The notes beneath the pieces were generated by a model that ran no database searches, was not told the DNA's origin, and worked only from the letters and a program-made list of their open reading frames with translations. Shown here piece by piece: positions 10,984-24,400 of a stretch of 64,000 nt of DNA. Both the position numbers and the translations under genes were made by a program. The DNA lies in assembly GCA_949128135.1 (NCBI GenBank), contig OX421973.1, positions 95,866,245 to 95,930,244 of the forward strand, read 5' to 3'. This DNA is from Parasteatoda lunata. Its lineage: Eukaryota > Arthropoda > Arachnida > Araneae > Theridiidae. Every line of letters begins with the position of its first letter. Position 1 is the first letter of the stretch.

Positions 10984-12781
10984 TTGAAGCGAAATTGTTT
11001 CTTTCTTTCCGTGCTGCCTTGGTCTGGTGGTGGGACTCCTGACTGGGAAGTCCAGGTTAGAGGGAGGGGTTGGGGGTTCGAATCCCAGCTTTGCCACTTT
11101 TTTAAAAAAATTCCATTTTTTTCTTTCTTTTGTTTATTTTACATTATATTATTTTTTAGAAGTGTTTTTTGATGTTCTGCAGAGTCCTGCATGTAGGAAA
11201 TTTTTTTTAAATGGGAAAATAGGAAAAAACGGGAAAAATCTAGGAAAATCAGTGTATTTGTTATTTCTCGACTCTTTTTGTAACATTTTAGGAACTCTAT
11301 CATGCATAACGTGTTCTGTGTATAAAATCGAGCATCCTTCTTTGTTAAAGAAATCTTTTTGGAATAATAATAAAAAAATTTTTTAAAAAGTTGCAATGTC
11401 GAAAATAAGGTTCAGGCTTCGAGACCTCCTAGCTCCCTTTAATATTGAGTTATAATTTTCAAACTCGGTCCCAAGATAGGCCTCTATGGTCCAATCATGC
11501 CTGTTGAAGGAAATTTTTATATGTTAATTAGGAGGGCCCCAGTTGGGCCCTAAAGGTCTATTGCGTAGGTCACCAAGAAAGGGCTTTTGAAGCGAAATTG
11601 TTTCTTTCTTTTCGTACCAACTTGGTCTGGTGGTAGGACACCTGACTGGCAAGTAGAGACTGGAGGGAGGGGACGGGGGTTCGAATCTCAGCTGCGGACA
11701 CTTTTTCAAAAAAATTTCTTTTTTTCTTTCTTTAGTGTTTTTTTACATTATATTATTTTTCAGATGTTTTTTTCGATATTCTAGAGGGTCATGCATGTAG
11801 GAAATTTTTTTTTAATTAGGAAAATGGGAAAAACTGGAAAAATCTAGGAAAATCAGTTTATTTGTTATTTTTCGACTCCTTTTGCAACATTTTGGATAGT
11901 TTATCATGCGTAAGGTGTTCTGTGTATAAAATCGAGCAACTTTCTTGGTTACAGAACACTTTTTGAAATAATAAAAAAAAAATTTTTAAAAAGTTGAAAT
12001 GTCGAGAATAAGGTTCAGGCTTCGAGACCTCCTAGCTCCCTTTAATATTGAGTCATAATTTTCAAACTCGGTCCCAAGATAGGCGTCTATGGTCCAATCA
12101 TGCCTGTTGAAGGAAATTTTTATATGTTAATTAGGAGGGCCCCAGTGGGGCCCTAAAGGTCTATTGCATACGCAACCGAGTAAGGGCATTTGAAGCGAAA
12201 TTGTTTCTTTCTTTACGTACCACCTTGGTCTGGTGGTAGGACACCTGACTGGCAAGTCGAGACTGGAGGGAGGGGTCAGGGGTTCGAAACCCTGCTGGGG
12301 ACACTTTTTCAAAAAATTTCTTTTTTTTCTTTCTTTAGTTTTTTTTACATTATATTATTTTTCAGATGTGTTTTTCGATATTCTAGACGGTCATGCATGT
12401 TGGAAATTTTTTTTTAATTAGGAAAGTGGGAAAAACTGGAAAAATCAGTTTATTTGTTATTTTTCGACTCCTTTTGCAACATTTTGGATAGTTTATTATG
12501 CGTAAGGTGTTCTGTGTATAAAATCGAGCAACTTTCTTTGTTAAAGAACACTTTTTGAAATAATAATAAAAAAAATTTTAAAAAAGACGAAATGTCGAGA
12601 ATAAGGTTCAGGTTTTGAGTCCTCCTAGCTCCCTTTAATATTAAGTTATAATTTTCAAACTCGGTCCCAAGGTAGGCCTCTCTGGTCCAATTATGCCAGT
12701 TGAAGGAAATTTTTTTATGTTAATTAGGAGGACCCCAGTGGGGCCCTAAAGGTCTATTGCATAGGCAACCGAGTAAGGGCT
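10984..12781 (+). repeat. Higher-order repeat 1, copy 2 (3-mer, ~1798 bp)
   Basis: Second copy of the 3-mer. A third, slightly altered copy occupies about 13990-15650; it differs by a 17-bp tandem duplication that doubles the B-box core at 14676-14709. Between copies 2 and 3 lie two unrelated monomers (module cores at 12820 and 13423). Confidence 0.9.
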
Positions 12782-13989
12782 TTTGTAGCGAAATTGTTTC
12801 TTTCTTTACGTACCACCTTGGTCTGGTGGTAGGACACCTGACTGGCAAGTTGAGACTGGAGGGAGGGGTCAGGGGTTCGAAACCCAGCTGGGGAGACTTT
12901 TTCAAAAAAATTTCTTTTTTTTCTTTCTTTAGTTTTTTTTACATTATATTATTTTTCAGATGTGTTTTTCGATATTCTAGACGGTCATGCATGTTGGAAA
13001 TTTTTTTTTTATTAGGAAAATGGGAAAAACTGGAAAAATCTAGGAAAATCAGTTTATTTGTTATTTTTCGACTCCTTTTGCAACATTTTAGGTAGTTTAT
13101 CATGCGTAAGGTGTTCTGTGTATTAAATCGAGCAACTTTCTTTGTTAAAGAACTCTTTTTGAAATAATAATAAAAAAAATTTTAAAAAATCGCAATGTCG
13201 AGAATAAGCTTCAGGCTTTGAGACCTCCTAGCTCCCTTTAATATTAAGTTAAAATTTTCAAACTCGGTCTCATGGTAGGCCTCTATGGTCCAATCATGCC
13301 TGCTGAAGGAAATTTTTATATGTTAATTAGGAGGCCCCCAGTGGGGCCCTAAAGGTCTATTGCGTTGGTCACCAAGAAAGGGCATTAGAAGTGAAATTGT
13401 TTCTTACTTTTCGTACCACCTTGGTCTGGTGGTAGGACACCTAACTGGCAAGTCGAGACTGGAGGGAGGGGACGGGGGTTCGATTCTCAGCTGCGGATAC
13501 TTTTTCAATAAAATTTCTTTTTTTTCTTTCTTTAGTTTTTTTTACATTATATTATTTTTCAGATGCGTTTTTCGATATTCTAGACGGTCATGCATGTTGG
13601 AATTTTTTTTTTAATTAGGAAAATGGGAAAAACTGGAAAAATCTAGAAAAATCAGTTTATTTGTTATTTTTCGACTCCTTTTGCAACGTATTAGGTAGTT
13701 TATCATGCATAAGGTGTTCTGTGTATAAAATCGAGCATCCTTCTTTGTTAAAGAACACTTTTTGGAATAATTATAAAAGAAATTTAAAAAAAGTCGCAAT
13801 GTCGAGAATAAGGTTCAGGCTTCGAGACCTCCTAGCTACATTTAATATTAAGTTATAATTTTCAACCTCGGTCCTAAGGTAGGCCTCTATGGTCCAATCA
13901 TGCCTGTCGAAGGAATTTTTTATATGTTAATTAGGAGAGCCCCAGTGGGGCCATAAATGTCTATTGCATAGGTACCCGAGAAAGGGCTT

Positions 13990-15650
13990 TTGAAGCGAAA
14001 TTGTTTCTTTCTTTCCGTGCTGCCTTGGTCTGGTGGTGGGACTCCTGACTGGGAAGTCCAGGTTAGAGGGAGGGGTTGGGGGTTCGAATCCCAGCTTTGC
14101 CACTTTTTTAAAAAAATTCCATTTTTTTCTTTCTTTTGTTTATTTTACATTATATTATTTTTTAGAAGTGTTTTTTGATGTTCTGCAGAGTCCTGCATGT
14201 AGGAAATTTTTTTTTAAATGGGAAAATAGGAAAAAACGGGAAAAATCTAGGAAAATCAGTGTAGTTGTTATTTCTCGACTCTTTTTGTAACATTTTAGGA
14301 ACTCTATCATGCATAACGTGTTCTGTGTATAAAATCGAGCATCCTTCTTTGTTAAAGAAATCTTTTTGGAATAATAATAAAAAAAATTTTTAAAAAGTTG
14401 CAATGTCGAAAATAAGGTTCAGGCTTCGAGACCTCCTAGCTCCCTTTAATATTGAGTTATAATTTTCAAACTCGGTCCCAAGATAGGCCTCTATGGTCCA
14501 ATCATGCCTGTTGAAGGAAATTTTTATATGTTAATTAGGAGGGCCCCAGTTGGGCCCTAAAGGTCTATTGCGTAGGTCACCAAGAAAGGGCTTTTGAAGC
14601 GAAATTGTTTCTTTCTTTTCGTACCAACTTGGTCTGGTGGTAGGACACCTGACTGGCAAGTAGAGACTGGAGGGAGGGGACGGGGGTTCGAAGGGGACAG
14701 GGGTTCGAATCTCAGCTGCGGACACTTTTTCAAAAAAATTTCTTTTTTTCTTTCTTTAGTGTTTTTTTACATTATATTATTTTTCAGATGTTTTTTTCGA
14801 TATTCTAGAGGGTCATGCATGTAGGAAATTTTTTTTTAATTAGGAAAATGGGAAAAACTGGAAAAATCTAGGAAAATCAGTTTATTTGTTATTTTTTGAC
14901 TCCTTTTGCAACATTTTGGATAGTTTATCATGCGTAAGGTGTTCTGTGTATAAAATCGAGCAACTTTCTTGGTTACAGAACACTTTTTGAAATAATAAAA
15001 AAATTTTTTTTAAAAAGTTGAAATGTCGAGAATAAGGTTCAGGCTTCGAGACCTCCTAGCTCCCTTTAATATTGAGTCATAATTTTCAAACTCGGTCCCA
15101 AGATAGGCGTCTATGGTCCAATCATGCCTGTTGAAGGAAATTTTTATATGTTAATTAGGAGGGCCCCAGTGGGGCCCTAAAGGTCTATTGCATACGCAAC
15201 CGAGTAAGGGCATTTGAAGCGAAATTGTTTCTTTCTTTACGTACCACCTTGGTCTGGTGGTAGGACACCTGACTGGCAAGTCGAGACTGGAGGGAGGGGT
15301 CAGGGGTTCGAAACCCTGCTGGGGACACTTTTTCAAAAAATTTCTTTTTTTTCTTTCTTTAGTTTTTTTTACATTATATTATTTTTCAGATGTGTTTTTC
15401 GATATTCTAGACGGTCATGCATGTTGGAAATTTTTTTTTAATTAGGAAAGTGGGAAAAACTGGAAAAATCAGTTTATTTGTTATTTTTCGACTCCTTTTG
15501 CAACATTTTGGATAGTTTATTATGCGTAAGGTGTTCTGTGTATAAAATCGAGCAACTTTCTTTGTTAAAGAACACTTTTTGAAATAATAATAAAAAAAAT
15601 TTTAAAAAAGACGAAATGTCGAGAATAAGGTTCAGGCTTTGAGACCTCCT
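13990..15650 (+). repeat. Higher-order repeat 1, copy 3 with B-box duplication
   Basis: Same B-A-A order as the two copies at 9186 and 10984. Matching positions are offset by 3006 bp before the module core at 14631 and by about 3024 bp after it, because a 17-bp segment has been duplicated at 14676-14709. After 15650 the sequence moves into a different monomer context. Confidence 0.85.
14676..14709 (+). repeat. 17-bp tandem duplication inside a tRNA-like module
   Basis: GGGGACGGGGGTTCGAA is followed directly by GGGGACAGGGGTTCGAA. The module therefore has two TTCGAA loops, and its A-to-B spacing grows by 17 bp for the second, complete B box. Neither of the parallel units at 9826 and 11624 has this. 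Confidence 0.9.
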
Positions 15651-18450
15651 AGCTCCCTTTAATATTAAGTTATAATTTTCAAACTCGGTCCCAAAGTAGG
15701 CCTCTCTGGTCCAATTATGCCTGTTGAAGGAAATTTTTATATGTTAATTAGGAGGGCCCTAGTGGGGCCCTAAATGTCTATTGCATAGGCAACCGAGTAA
15801 GGGCTTTTGAAGCGAAATTGTTTCTTTCTTCACGTACCACCTTGGTCTGGTGGTAGGACACCTGACTGGCAAGTCGAGACTGGAGGGAGGGGTCAGGGGT
15901 TCGAAACCCAGATGGGGACACTTTTTCAAAAAAATTTCTTTTTTTTCTTTCTTTAGTTTTTTTTACATTATATTATTTTTCAGATGTGCTTTTCGATATT
16001 CTAGACGGTCATGCATGTTGGAAATTTTTTTTTAATAAAGAAAATGGGAAAAACTGGAAAAATCTAGGAAAATCAATATATTTGTTATTTTTCTACTCCT
16101 TTTGCAACCTTTTAGGTAGTTTATCATGCGTAAGGTGTTCTGTGTATAAAATCGAGCAACTTTCTTTGTTAAAGAACACTTTTTGAAATAATAATAAAAA
16201 AAATTTTAAAAAAGACGAAATGTCGAGAATAAGGTTCAGGCTTCGAGACCTCCTAGCTACATTTAATATTGAGTCATAATTTTCAAACTCGGTCCCAAGG
16301 TAGGCCTCTATGGTCCAAACATGCCTGTTGAAGGAAATTTTTATATGTAAATTAGGAGGGCCCCAGTGGGGCCATAAATGTCTATTGCATAGGTACCCGA
16401 GAAAGGGCTTTTGAAGCGAAATTGTTTCTTTCTTTCCGTGCTGCCTTGGTCTGGTGGTAGGACTCCTGATTGGGAAGTCCAGGATAGAGGGAGGATTTGG
16501 GGGTTCGAATCCCAGCTTTGCCACTTTTTAAAAAAAATTCCATTTTTTTCTTTCTTTTGTTTATTTTACATTATATTATTTTTTAGAAGTGTTTTTCGAT
16601 GTTCTGCAGAGTCCTGCATGTAGGAAATTTTTTTTTAAATGGGAAAATGGGAAAAAACGGGAAAAATCTAGGAAAATCAGTGTATTTGTTATTTCTCGAC
16701 TCTTTTTGTAACATTTTAGGAACTCTATCATGCATAAGGTGTTCTGTGTATAAAATCGAGCATCCTTCTTTGTTAAAGAAAACTTTTTGGAATAATAATA
16801 AAAACATTTTTTAAAAAGTTGCAATGTCGAAAATAAGGTTCAGGCTTCGAGACCTCCTAGCTCCCTTTAATATTGAGTTATAATTTTCAAACTCGGTCCC
16901 AAGATAGGCCTCTATGGTCCAATCATGCCTGTTGAAGGAAATTTTTATATGTTAATTAGGAGGGCCCCAGTTGGGCCCTAAAGGTCTATTGCGTAGGTCA
17001 CCAAGAAAGGGCTTTTGAAGCGAAATTGTTTCTTTCTTTCCGTGCTGCCTTGGTCTGGTGGTAGGACTCCTGACTGGGAAGTCCAAGTTAGAGGGAGGGA
17101 TTGGGGGTTCGAATCCCAGCTATGCCACTTTTTTAAAAAAATTCCATTTATTTATTTCTTTTGTTTATTTTACATTATATTATTTTTTAGAAGTGTTTTT
17201 CGATGTTCTGCAGAGTCCTGCATGTAGGAAATTTTTTTTTTAAATGGGAAAATAGGAAAAAACGGGAAAAATCTAGGAAATTCAGTGTATTTGTTATTTC
17301 TCGACTCTTTGTGTAACATTTTAGGAACTCTATCATGCATAAAGTGTTCTGTTTATAAAATCGAGCATCCTTCTTTGTTAAAGAAAACTTTTTGGAATAA
17401 TAATAAAAAAAATTTTAAAAAAGTTGCAATGTCGAAAATAAGGTTCAGGCTTCGAGACCTCCTAGCTCCCTTTAATAATGAGTTATAATTTTCAAACTCG
17501 GTCCCAAAATAGGTCTCTATGGTCCAATCATGCCTGTTGAAGGAAATTTTTATATGTGAATTAGGAGGGCCCTAGTTGGGCCCTAAAGGTCTATTGCGTA
17601 GGTCACCAAGAAAGGGCTTTTGAAGCGAAATTGTTTCTTTCTTTTCGTACCACCTTGGTCTGGTGATAGGACACCAGACTGGCAAGTCGAGACTGGAGGG
17701 AGGGGACGGGGGTTCGAATCTCAGCTGCGGACACTTTTTCAAAAAAATTTCTTTTTTTCTTTCTTTAGTGTTTTTTTACATTATATTATTTTTCAGATGT
17801 TTTTTTCGATATTCTAGAGGGTAATGCATGTAGGAAATTTTTTTTTAATTAGGAAAATGGGAAAAACTGGAAAAATCTAGGAAAATCAGTTTATTTGTTA
17901 TTTTTCGACTCCTTTTGCAACATATTAGGTAGTTTATCATGCATAAGGTGTTCTGTGTAAAAAATCGAGCATCTTTCTTTGATAAAGAACACTTTTTGGA
18001 ATAATAATAAAAAACAATTTAAAAAAAGTCGAAATGTCGAGAATAAGGTTCAGGCTTCGAGACCTCCTAGCTCCCTTTAATATTGAGTCATAATTTTCAA
18101 ACTCGGTCCCAAGATAGGCCTCTATGGTCCAATCATGCCTGTTGAAGGAAATTTTTATATGTTAATTAGGAGGGCCCCAGTGGGGCCCTAAAGGTCTATT
18201 GCATAGGCAACCGAGTAAGGGCTTTTGAAGCGAAATTGTTTCTTTCTTTACGTACCACCTTGGTCTGGTGGTAGGACACCTGACTGGCAAGTCGAGACTG
18301 GAGGGAGGGGTCAGGGGTTCAAAACCCAGCTGGGGACACCTTTTTCAAAAAATTCCTTTTTTTTCTTTCTTTAGTTTTTTTTGCATTATAATATTTGTTA
18401 AATGTGTTTTTCAATATTCTAGAGGGTCATGCATGTAGGAAAGTTTGTTT

Positions 18451-21400
18451 TTAATTAGGAAAATGGGAAAAACTGGAAAAATCTAGGAAAATCAGTTTAT
18501 TTGTTATTTTTTGACTCCTTTTGCAACATTTTAGGTAGTTTATGATGCGTAAGGTGTTCTGTGTATAAAATCGAGCAATTTTCTTTGTTAAAGAACACTT
18601 TTTGAAATAATAATAAAAAAAATTTAAAAAAAGACGAAATGTCAAGAATAAGGTTCAGGCTTCGAGACCTCCTAGCTCCTTTTAATATTAAGTTATAATT
18701 TTCAACCTCGGTCCTAAGGTAGGCCTCTATGGTCCAATCATGCCTGCCGAAAGAATTTTTTATATGTTAATTAGGAGAGCCCCAGTGGGGCCATAAATGT
18801 CTATTGCATAGGTACCCGAGAAAGGGCTTTTGAAGCGAAATTCTTTCTTTCTTTCCGTGCTGCCTTGGTCTGGTGGTAGGACTCCTGACTGGAAAGTCCA
18901 GGTTAGAGGGAGGAGTTGGGGGTTCGAATCCCAGCTTTGCCACTTTTTAAAAATATTCCATTTTTTTCTTTCTTTTGTCTATTTTACATTATATTATTTT
19001 TTAGAAGTGTTTTTCAATGTTCTGCAGAGTCCTGCATGTAGGAAATTTTTTTTTAAATGGGAAAATAGGAAAAAACGGGAAAAATCTAGGAAAATCAGTG
19101 TATTTGTTATTTCTCGACTCTTTTTGTAACATTTTAGGAACTCTATCATGCATAAGGTGTTCTGTGTATAAAATCGAGCATCCTTCTTTGTTAAAGAAAA
19201 TTTTTTGGAATAATAATAAAAAAATTTTTAAAAAAGTTGCAATGTCGAAAATAAGGTTCAGGCTTCGAGACCTCCTAGCTCCCTTTAATATTGAGTTATA
19301 ATTTTCAAACTCGGTCTCATGGTAGGCCTCTATTGTCCAATCATGCCTGCCGAAGGAAATTTTTATATGTTATTTAAGAGGGCCCCAGTGGGGCCCTAAA
19401 GGTCTATTGCGTAGGTCACCAAGAAAGGGCTTTTGAGGCGAAATTGTTTCTTTCTTCTCGTACCACCTTGGTCTGGTGGTAGGACACCTGACTGGCAAGT
19501 CGAGACTGGAGGGAGGGGACGGGGGTTCGAATCTCAACTGCGGAAACTTTTTCAAAAAAATTTCTTTTTTTCTTTCTTTAGTGTTTTTTTACATTATATT
19601 ATTTTTCAGATGTTTTTTTCGATATTCTAGAGGGTCATGCATGTAGGAAATTTTTTTTTAATTAGGAAAATGGGAAAAACTGGAAAAATCTAGGAAAATC
19701 AGTTTATTTGTTATTTTTCGACTCCTTTTGCAACATTTTGGATAGTTTATCATGCGTAAGGTGTTCTGTGTATAAAATCGAGCAACTTTCTTGGTTACAG
19801 AACACTTTTTGAAATAATAAAAAAAAATTTTTAAAAAAGATGAAATGTCGAGAATAAGGTTTAGGCTTCGAGACCTCCTAGCTCCCTTTAATATTAAGTT
19901 AAAATTTTCAAACTCGGTCTCATGGTAGGCCTCTATTGTCCAATCATGCCAGCCGAAGGAAATTTTTATATGTTATTTAAGAGGGCCCCAGTGGGGCCCT
20001 AAATGTCTATTGCATAGGTAACCGAGAAAGGGCTTTTGAAGCGAAATTGTTCCTTTCTTTCCGTACCACCTTGGTCTGGTGATAGGACACCTGACTGGCA
20101 AGTCCAGACTGGAGGGAGGGATCAGGGGTTCGAAACCCAGCTGGGGACACTTTTTCAAAAAAATTTCTTTTTTTTCTTTCTTTAGTTTTTTTTAGATTAT
20201 ATTATTTTTTAAATGTGTTTTTCGATATTCTAGAGGGTCATGCAGGTAGGAAATGTTTTTTAATTAGGAAAATGGGAAAAACTGGAAAAATCTAGGAAAA
20301 TCAGTTTATTTGTTATTTTTCGACTCTTTTTGCAACATTTTAGGTAGTCTATCATGCATAAGGTGTTCTGTGTATAAAATCGAGCAACTTTCTTGGTTAC
20401 AGAACACTTTTTGAAATAATAAAAAAAAAAAATTTAAAAAAGTCGCAATGTCGAGAATAACGTTCAGGCTTCGAGACCTCCTAGCTCCCTTTAATATTAA
20501 ATTAAAATTTTCAAACTCGGTCTCATGGTAGGCCTCTATTGTCCAATCATGCCTGCCGAAGAAAATTTTTATATGTTAATTAGGAGGCCCCCAGTGGGGC
20601 CCTAAAGGTCTGTTGCGTAGGTCACCGATAAAGGGCTTTTGAAGCAAAATTGTTTCTTTCTTTTCGTACCACCTTGGTTTGGTGGTAGGACACCTGACTT
20701 CAAGTCGAGACTGGAGGGAGGGGTCGGGGGTTCGAATCCCAGCTGCAGACACTTTTTCAGAAAAATTTCTTTTTTTTCTTTCTTTAGTTTTTTTTACATT
20801 ATATAATTTTTTAGATGTGTTTTTCGATATTCTAGAGGGTCATGCAGGTAGGAAATTTTTTTTTAATTAGGAAAATGGGAAAAACTGGAAAAGTCTGGGA
20901 AAATCAGTTTATTTGTTATTTTTCGACTCTTTTTGCAACATTTTAGGTAGTTTATCATGCGTAAGGTGTTCGGTGTATAAATTCGAGCAACTTTCTTTGT
21001 TAAAGAACACTTTTTGAAATAATAATAAAAAAGATTTAATAAAAGACGAAATGTCGAGAATAAGGTTCAGGCTTTGAGACCTCCTAGCTCCCTTTAATAT
21101 TAAGTTATAATTTTCAAACTCAATCCCAAGGTAGGCCTCTATGGTCCAATCATGCCTGCTGAAGGAAATTTTTATATGTTAAATAGGAGGGCCCCAGTTG
21201 GGCCCTTAAGGTCTATTGCATAGGCAACCGAGTAAAGGCTTTTGAAGCAAAATTGTTTCTTTCTTTTCGTACCACCTTGGTCTGGTGGTAAGACACCTGA
21301 CTGGCAAGTCGAGACTGGAGGGCGGAGTCGGGGGATCGAATCTCAGCTGCGGACACTTTTTCCAAAAAATTTCTTTTTTTTCTTTCTTTAGTTTTTTTTA

Positions 21401-21468
21401 CATTATATTATTTTTCAGATGTATTTTTCGATATTCTAGACGGTCATGCATGTTGGAAATTTTTTTTT
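18451..21468 (+). repeat. Higher-order repeat 2, 5-mer version (3018 bp)
   Basis: Five monomers that reappear at +3018 bp (module cores 18867, 19470, 20073, 20676, 21279 correspond to 21885, 22488, 23091, 23694 and a later one). It includes one B-type monomer and the unusual TGGTTTGGTGG/GACTTCAAGTC module. Relative to the 7-mers that follow it lacks two monomers; either it lost two units or the 7-mer gained two. Confidence 0.88.
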
Positions 21469-24400
21469 TTAATTAGGGAAATGGGAAAAACTGGAAAAAT
21501 CTAGGAAAATCAGTTTATTTGTTATTTTTTGACTCCTTTTGCAACATTTTAGGTAGTTTATGATGCGTAAGGTGTTCTGTGTATAAAATCGAGCAATTTT
21601 CTTTGTTAAAGAACACTTTTTGAAATAATAATAAAAAAAATTTAAAAAAAGACGAAATGTCAAGAATAAGGTTCAGGCTTCGAGACCTCCTAGCTCCTTT
21701 TAATATTAAGTTATAATTTTCAACCTCGATCCTAAGGTAGGCCTCTATGGTCCAATCATGCCTGCCGAAAGAATTTTTTATATGTTAATTAGGAGAGCCC
21801 CAGTGGGGCCATAAATGTCTATTGCATAGGTACCCGAGAAAGGGCTTTTGAAGCGAAATTCTTTCTTTCTTTCCGTGCTGCCTTGGTCTGGTGGTAGGAC
21901 TCCTGACTGGAAAGTCCAGGTTAGAGGGAGGAGTTGGGGGTTCGAATCCCAGCTTTGCCACTTTTTAAAAATATTCCATTTTTTTCTTTCTTTTGTCTAT
22001 TTTACATTATATTATTTTTTAGAAGTGTTTTTCGATGTTCTGCAGAGTCCTGCATGTAGGAAATTTTTTTTTAAATGGGAAAATAGGAAAAAACGGGAAA
22101 AATCTAGGAAAATCAGTGTATTTGTTATTTCTCGACTCTTTTTGTAACATTTTAGGAACTCTATCATGCATAAGGTGTTCTGTGTATAAAATCGAGCATC
22201 CTTCTTTGTTAAAGAAAATTTTTTGGAATAATAATAAAAAAATTTTTAAAAAAGTTGCAATGTCGAAAATAAGGTTCAGGCTTCGAGACCTCCTAGCTCC
22301 CTTTAATATTGAGTTATAATTTTCAAACTCGGTCTCATGGTAGGCCTCTAAGGTCCAATCATGCCTGCCGAAGGAAATTTTTATATGTTATTTAAGAGGG
22401 CCCCAGTGGGGCCCTAAAGGTCTATTGCGTAGGTCACCAAGAAAGGGCTTTTGAGGCGAAATTGTTTCTTTCTTCTCGTACCACCTTGGTCTGGTGGTAG
22501 GACACCTGACTGGCAAGTCGAGACTGGAGGGAGGGGACGGGGGTTCGAATCTCAGCTGCGGAAACTTTTTCAAAAAAATTTCTTTTTTTCTTTCTTTAGT
22601 GTTTTTTTACATTATATTATTTTTCAGATGTTTTTTTCGATATTCTAGAGGGTCATGCATGTAGGAAATTTTTTTTTAATTAGGAAAATGGGAAAAACTG
22701 GAAAAATCTAGGAAAATCAGTTTATTTGTTATTTTTCGACTCCTTTTGCAACATTTTGGATAGTTTATCATGCGTAAGGTGTTCTGTGTATAAAATCGAG
22801 CAACTTTCTTGGTTACAGAACACTTTTTGAAATAATAAAAAAAAAATTTTAAAAAAGATGAAATGTCGAGAATAAGGTTTAGGCTTCGAGACCTCCTAGC
22901 TCCCTTTAATATTAAGTTAAAATTTTCAAACTCGGTCTCATGGTAAGCCTCTATTGTCCAATCATGCCTGCTGAAGGAAATTTTTATATGTTATTTAAGA
23001 GGGCCCCAGTGGGGCCCTAAATGTCTATTGCATAGGTAACCGAGAAAGGGCTTTTGAAGCGAAATTGTTCCTTTCTTTCCGTACCACCTTGGTCTGGTGA
23101 TAGGACACCTGACTGGCAAGTCCAGACTGGAGGGAGGGATCAGGGGTTCGAAACCCAGCTGGGGACACTTTTTCAAAAAAATTTCTTTTTTTTCTTTCTT
23201 TAGTTTTTTTTAGATTATATTATTTTTAAAATGTGTTTTTCGATATTCTAGAGGGTCATGCAGGTAGGAAATGTTTTTTAATTAGGAAAATGGGAAAAAC
23301 TGGAAAAATCTAGGAAAATCAGTTTATTTGTTATTTTTCGACTCTTTTTGCAACATTTTAGGTAGTCTATCATGCATAAGGTGTTCTGTGTATAAAATCG
23401 AGCAAATTTCTTGGTTACAGAACACTTTTTGAAATAATAAAAAAAAAAAATTTAAAAAAGTCGCAATGTCGAGAATAACGTTCAGGCTTCGAGACCTCCT
23501 AGCTCCCTTTAATATTAAATTAAAATTTTCAAACTCAGTCTCATGGTAGGCCTCTATTGTCCAATCATGCCTGCCGAAGAAAATTTTTATATGTTAACTA
23601 GGAGGCCCCCAGTGGGGCCCTAAAGGTCTGTTGCGTAGGTCACCGATAAAGGGCTTTTGAAGCAAAATTGTTTCTTTCTTTTCGTACCACCTTGGTTTGG
23701 TGGTAGGACACCTGACTTCAAGTCGAGACTGGAGGGAGGGGTCGGGGGTTCGAATCCCAGCTGCAGACACTTTTTCAGAAAAATTTCTTTTTTTTCTTTC
23801 TTTAGTTTTTTTTACATTATATAATTTTTTAGATGTGTTTTTCGATATTCTAGAGGGTCATGCAGGTAGGAAATTTTTTTTTAATTAGGAAAATGGGAAA
23901 AACTGGAAAAGTCTAGGAAAATCAGTTTATTTGTTATTTTTCGACTCTTTTTGCAACATTTTAGGTAGTTTATCATGCGTAAGGTGTTCGGTGTATAAAT
24001 TCGAGCAACTTTCTTTGTTAAAGAACACTTTTTGAAATAATAATAAAAAAGATTTAATAAAAGACGAAATGTCGAGAATAAGGTTCAGGCTTTGAGACCT
24101 CCTAGCTCCCTTTAATATTAAGTTATAATTTTCAAACTCGGTCCCAAGGTAGGCCTCTATGGTCCAATCATGCCTGCTGAAGGAAATTTTTATATGTTAA
24201 ATAGGAGGGCCCCAGTTGGGCCCTAAAGGTCTATTGCATAGGCAACCGAGTAAAGGCTTTTGAAGCGAAATTGTTTCTTTTTTTCCGCACCACCTTGGTC
24301 TGGTGGTAGCACACCTGACTGGCAAGTCGAGACTGGAGGGAGGGGACGGGGGTTCGATTCTCAGCTGCGGACACTTTTTCAAAAAAAATTCTTTTTTTTC

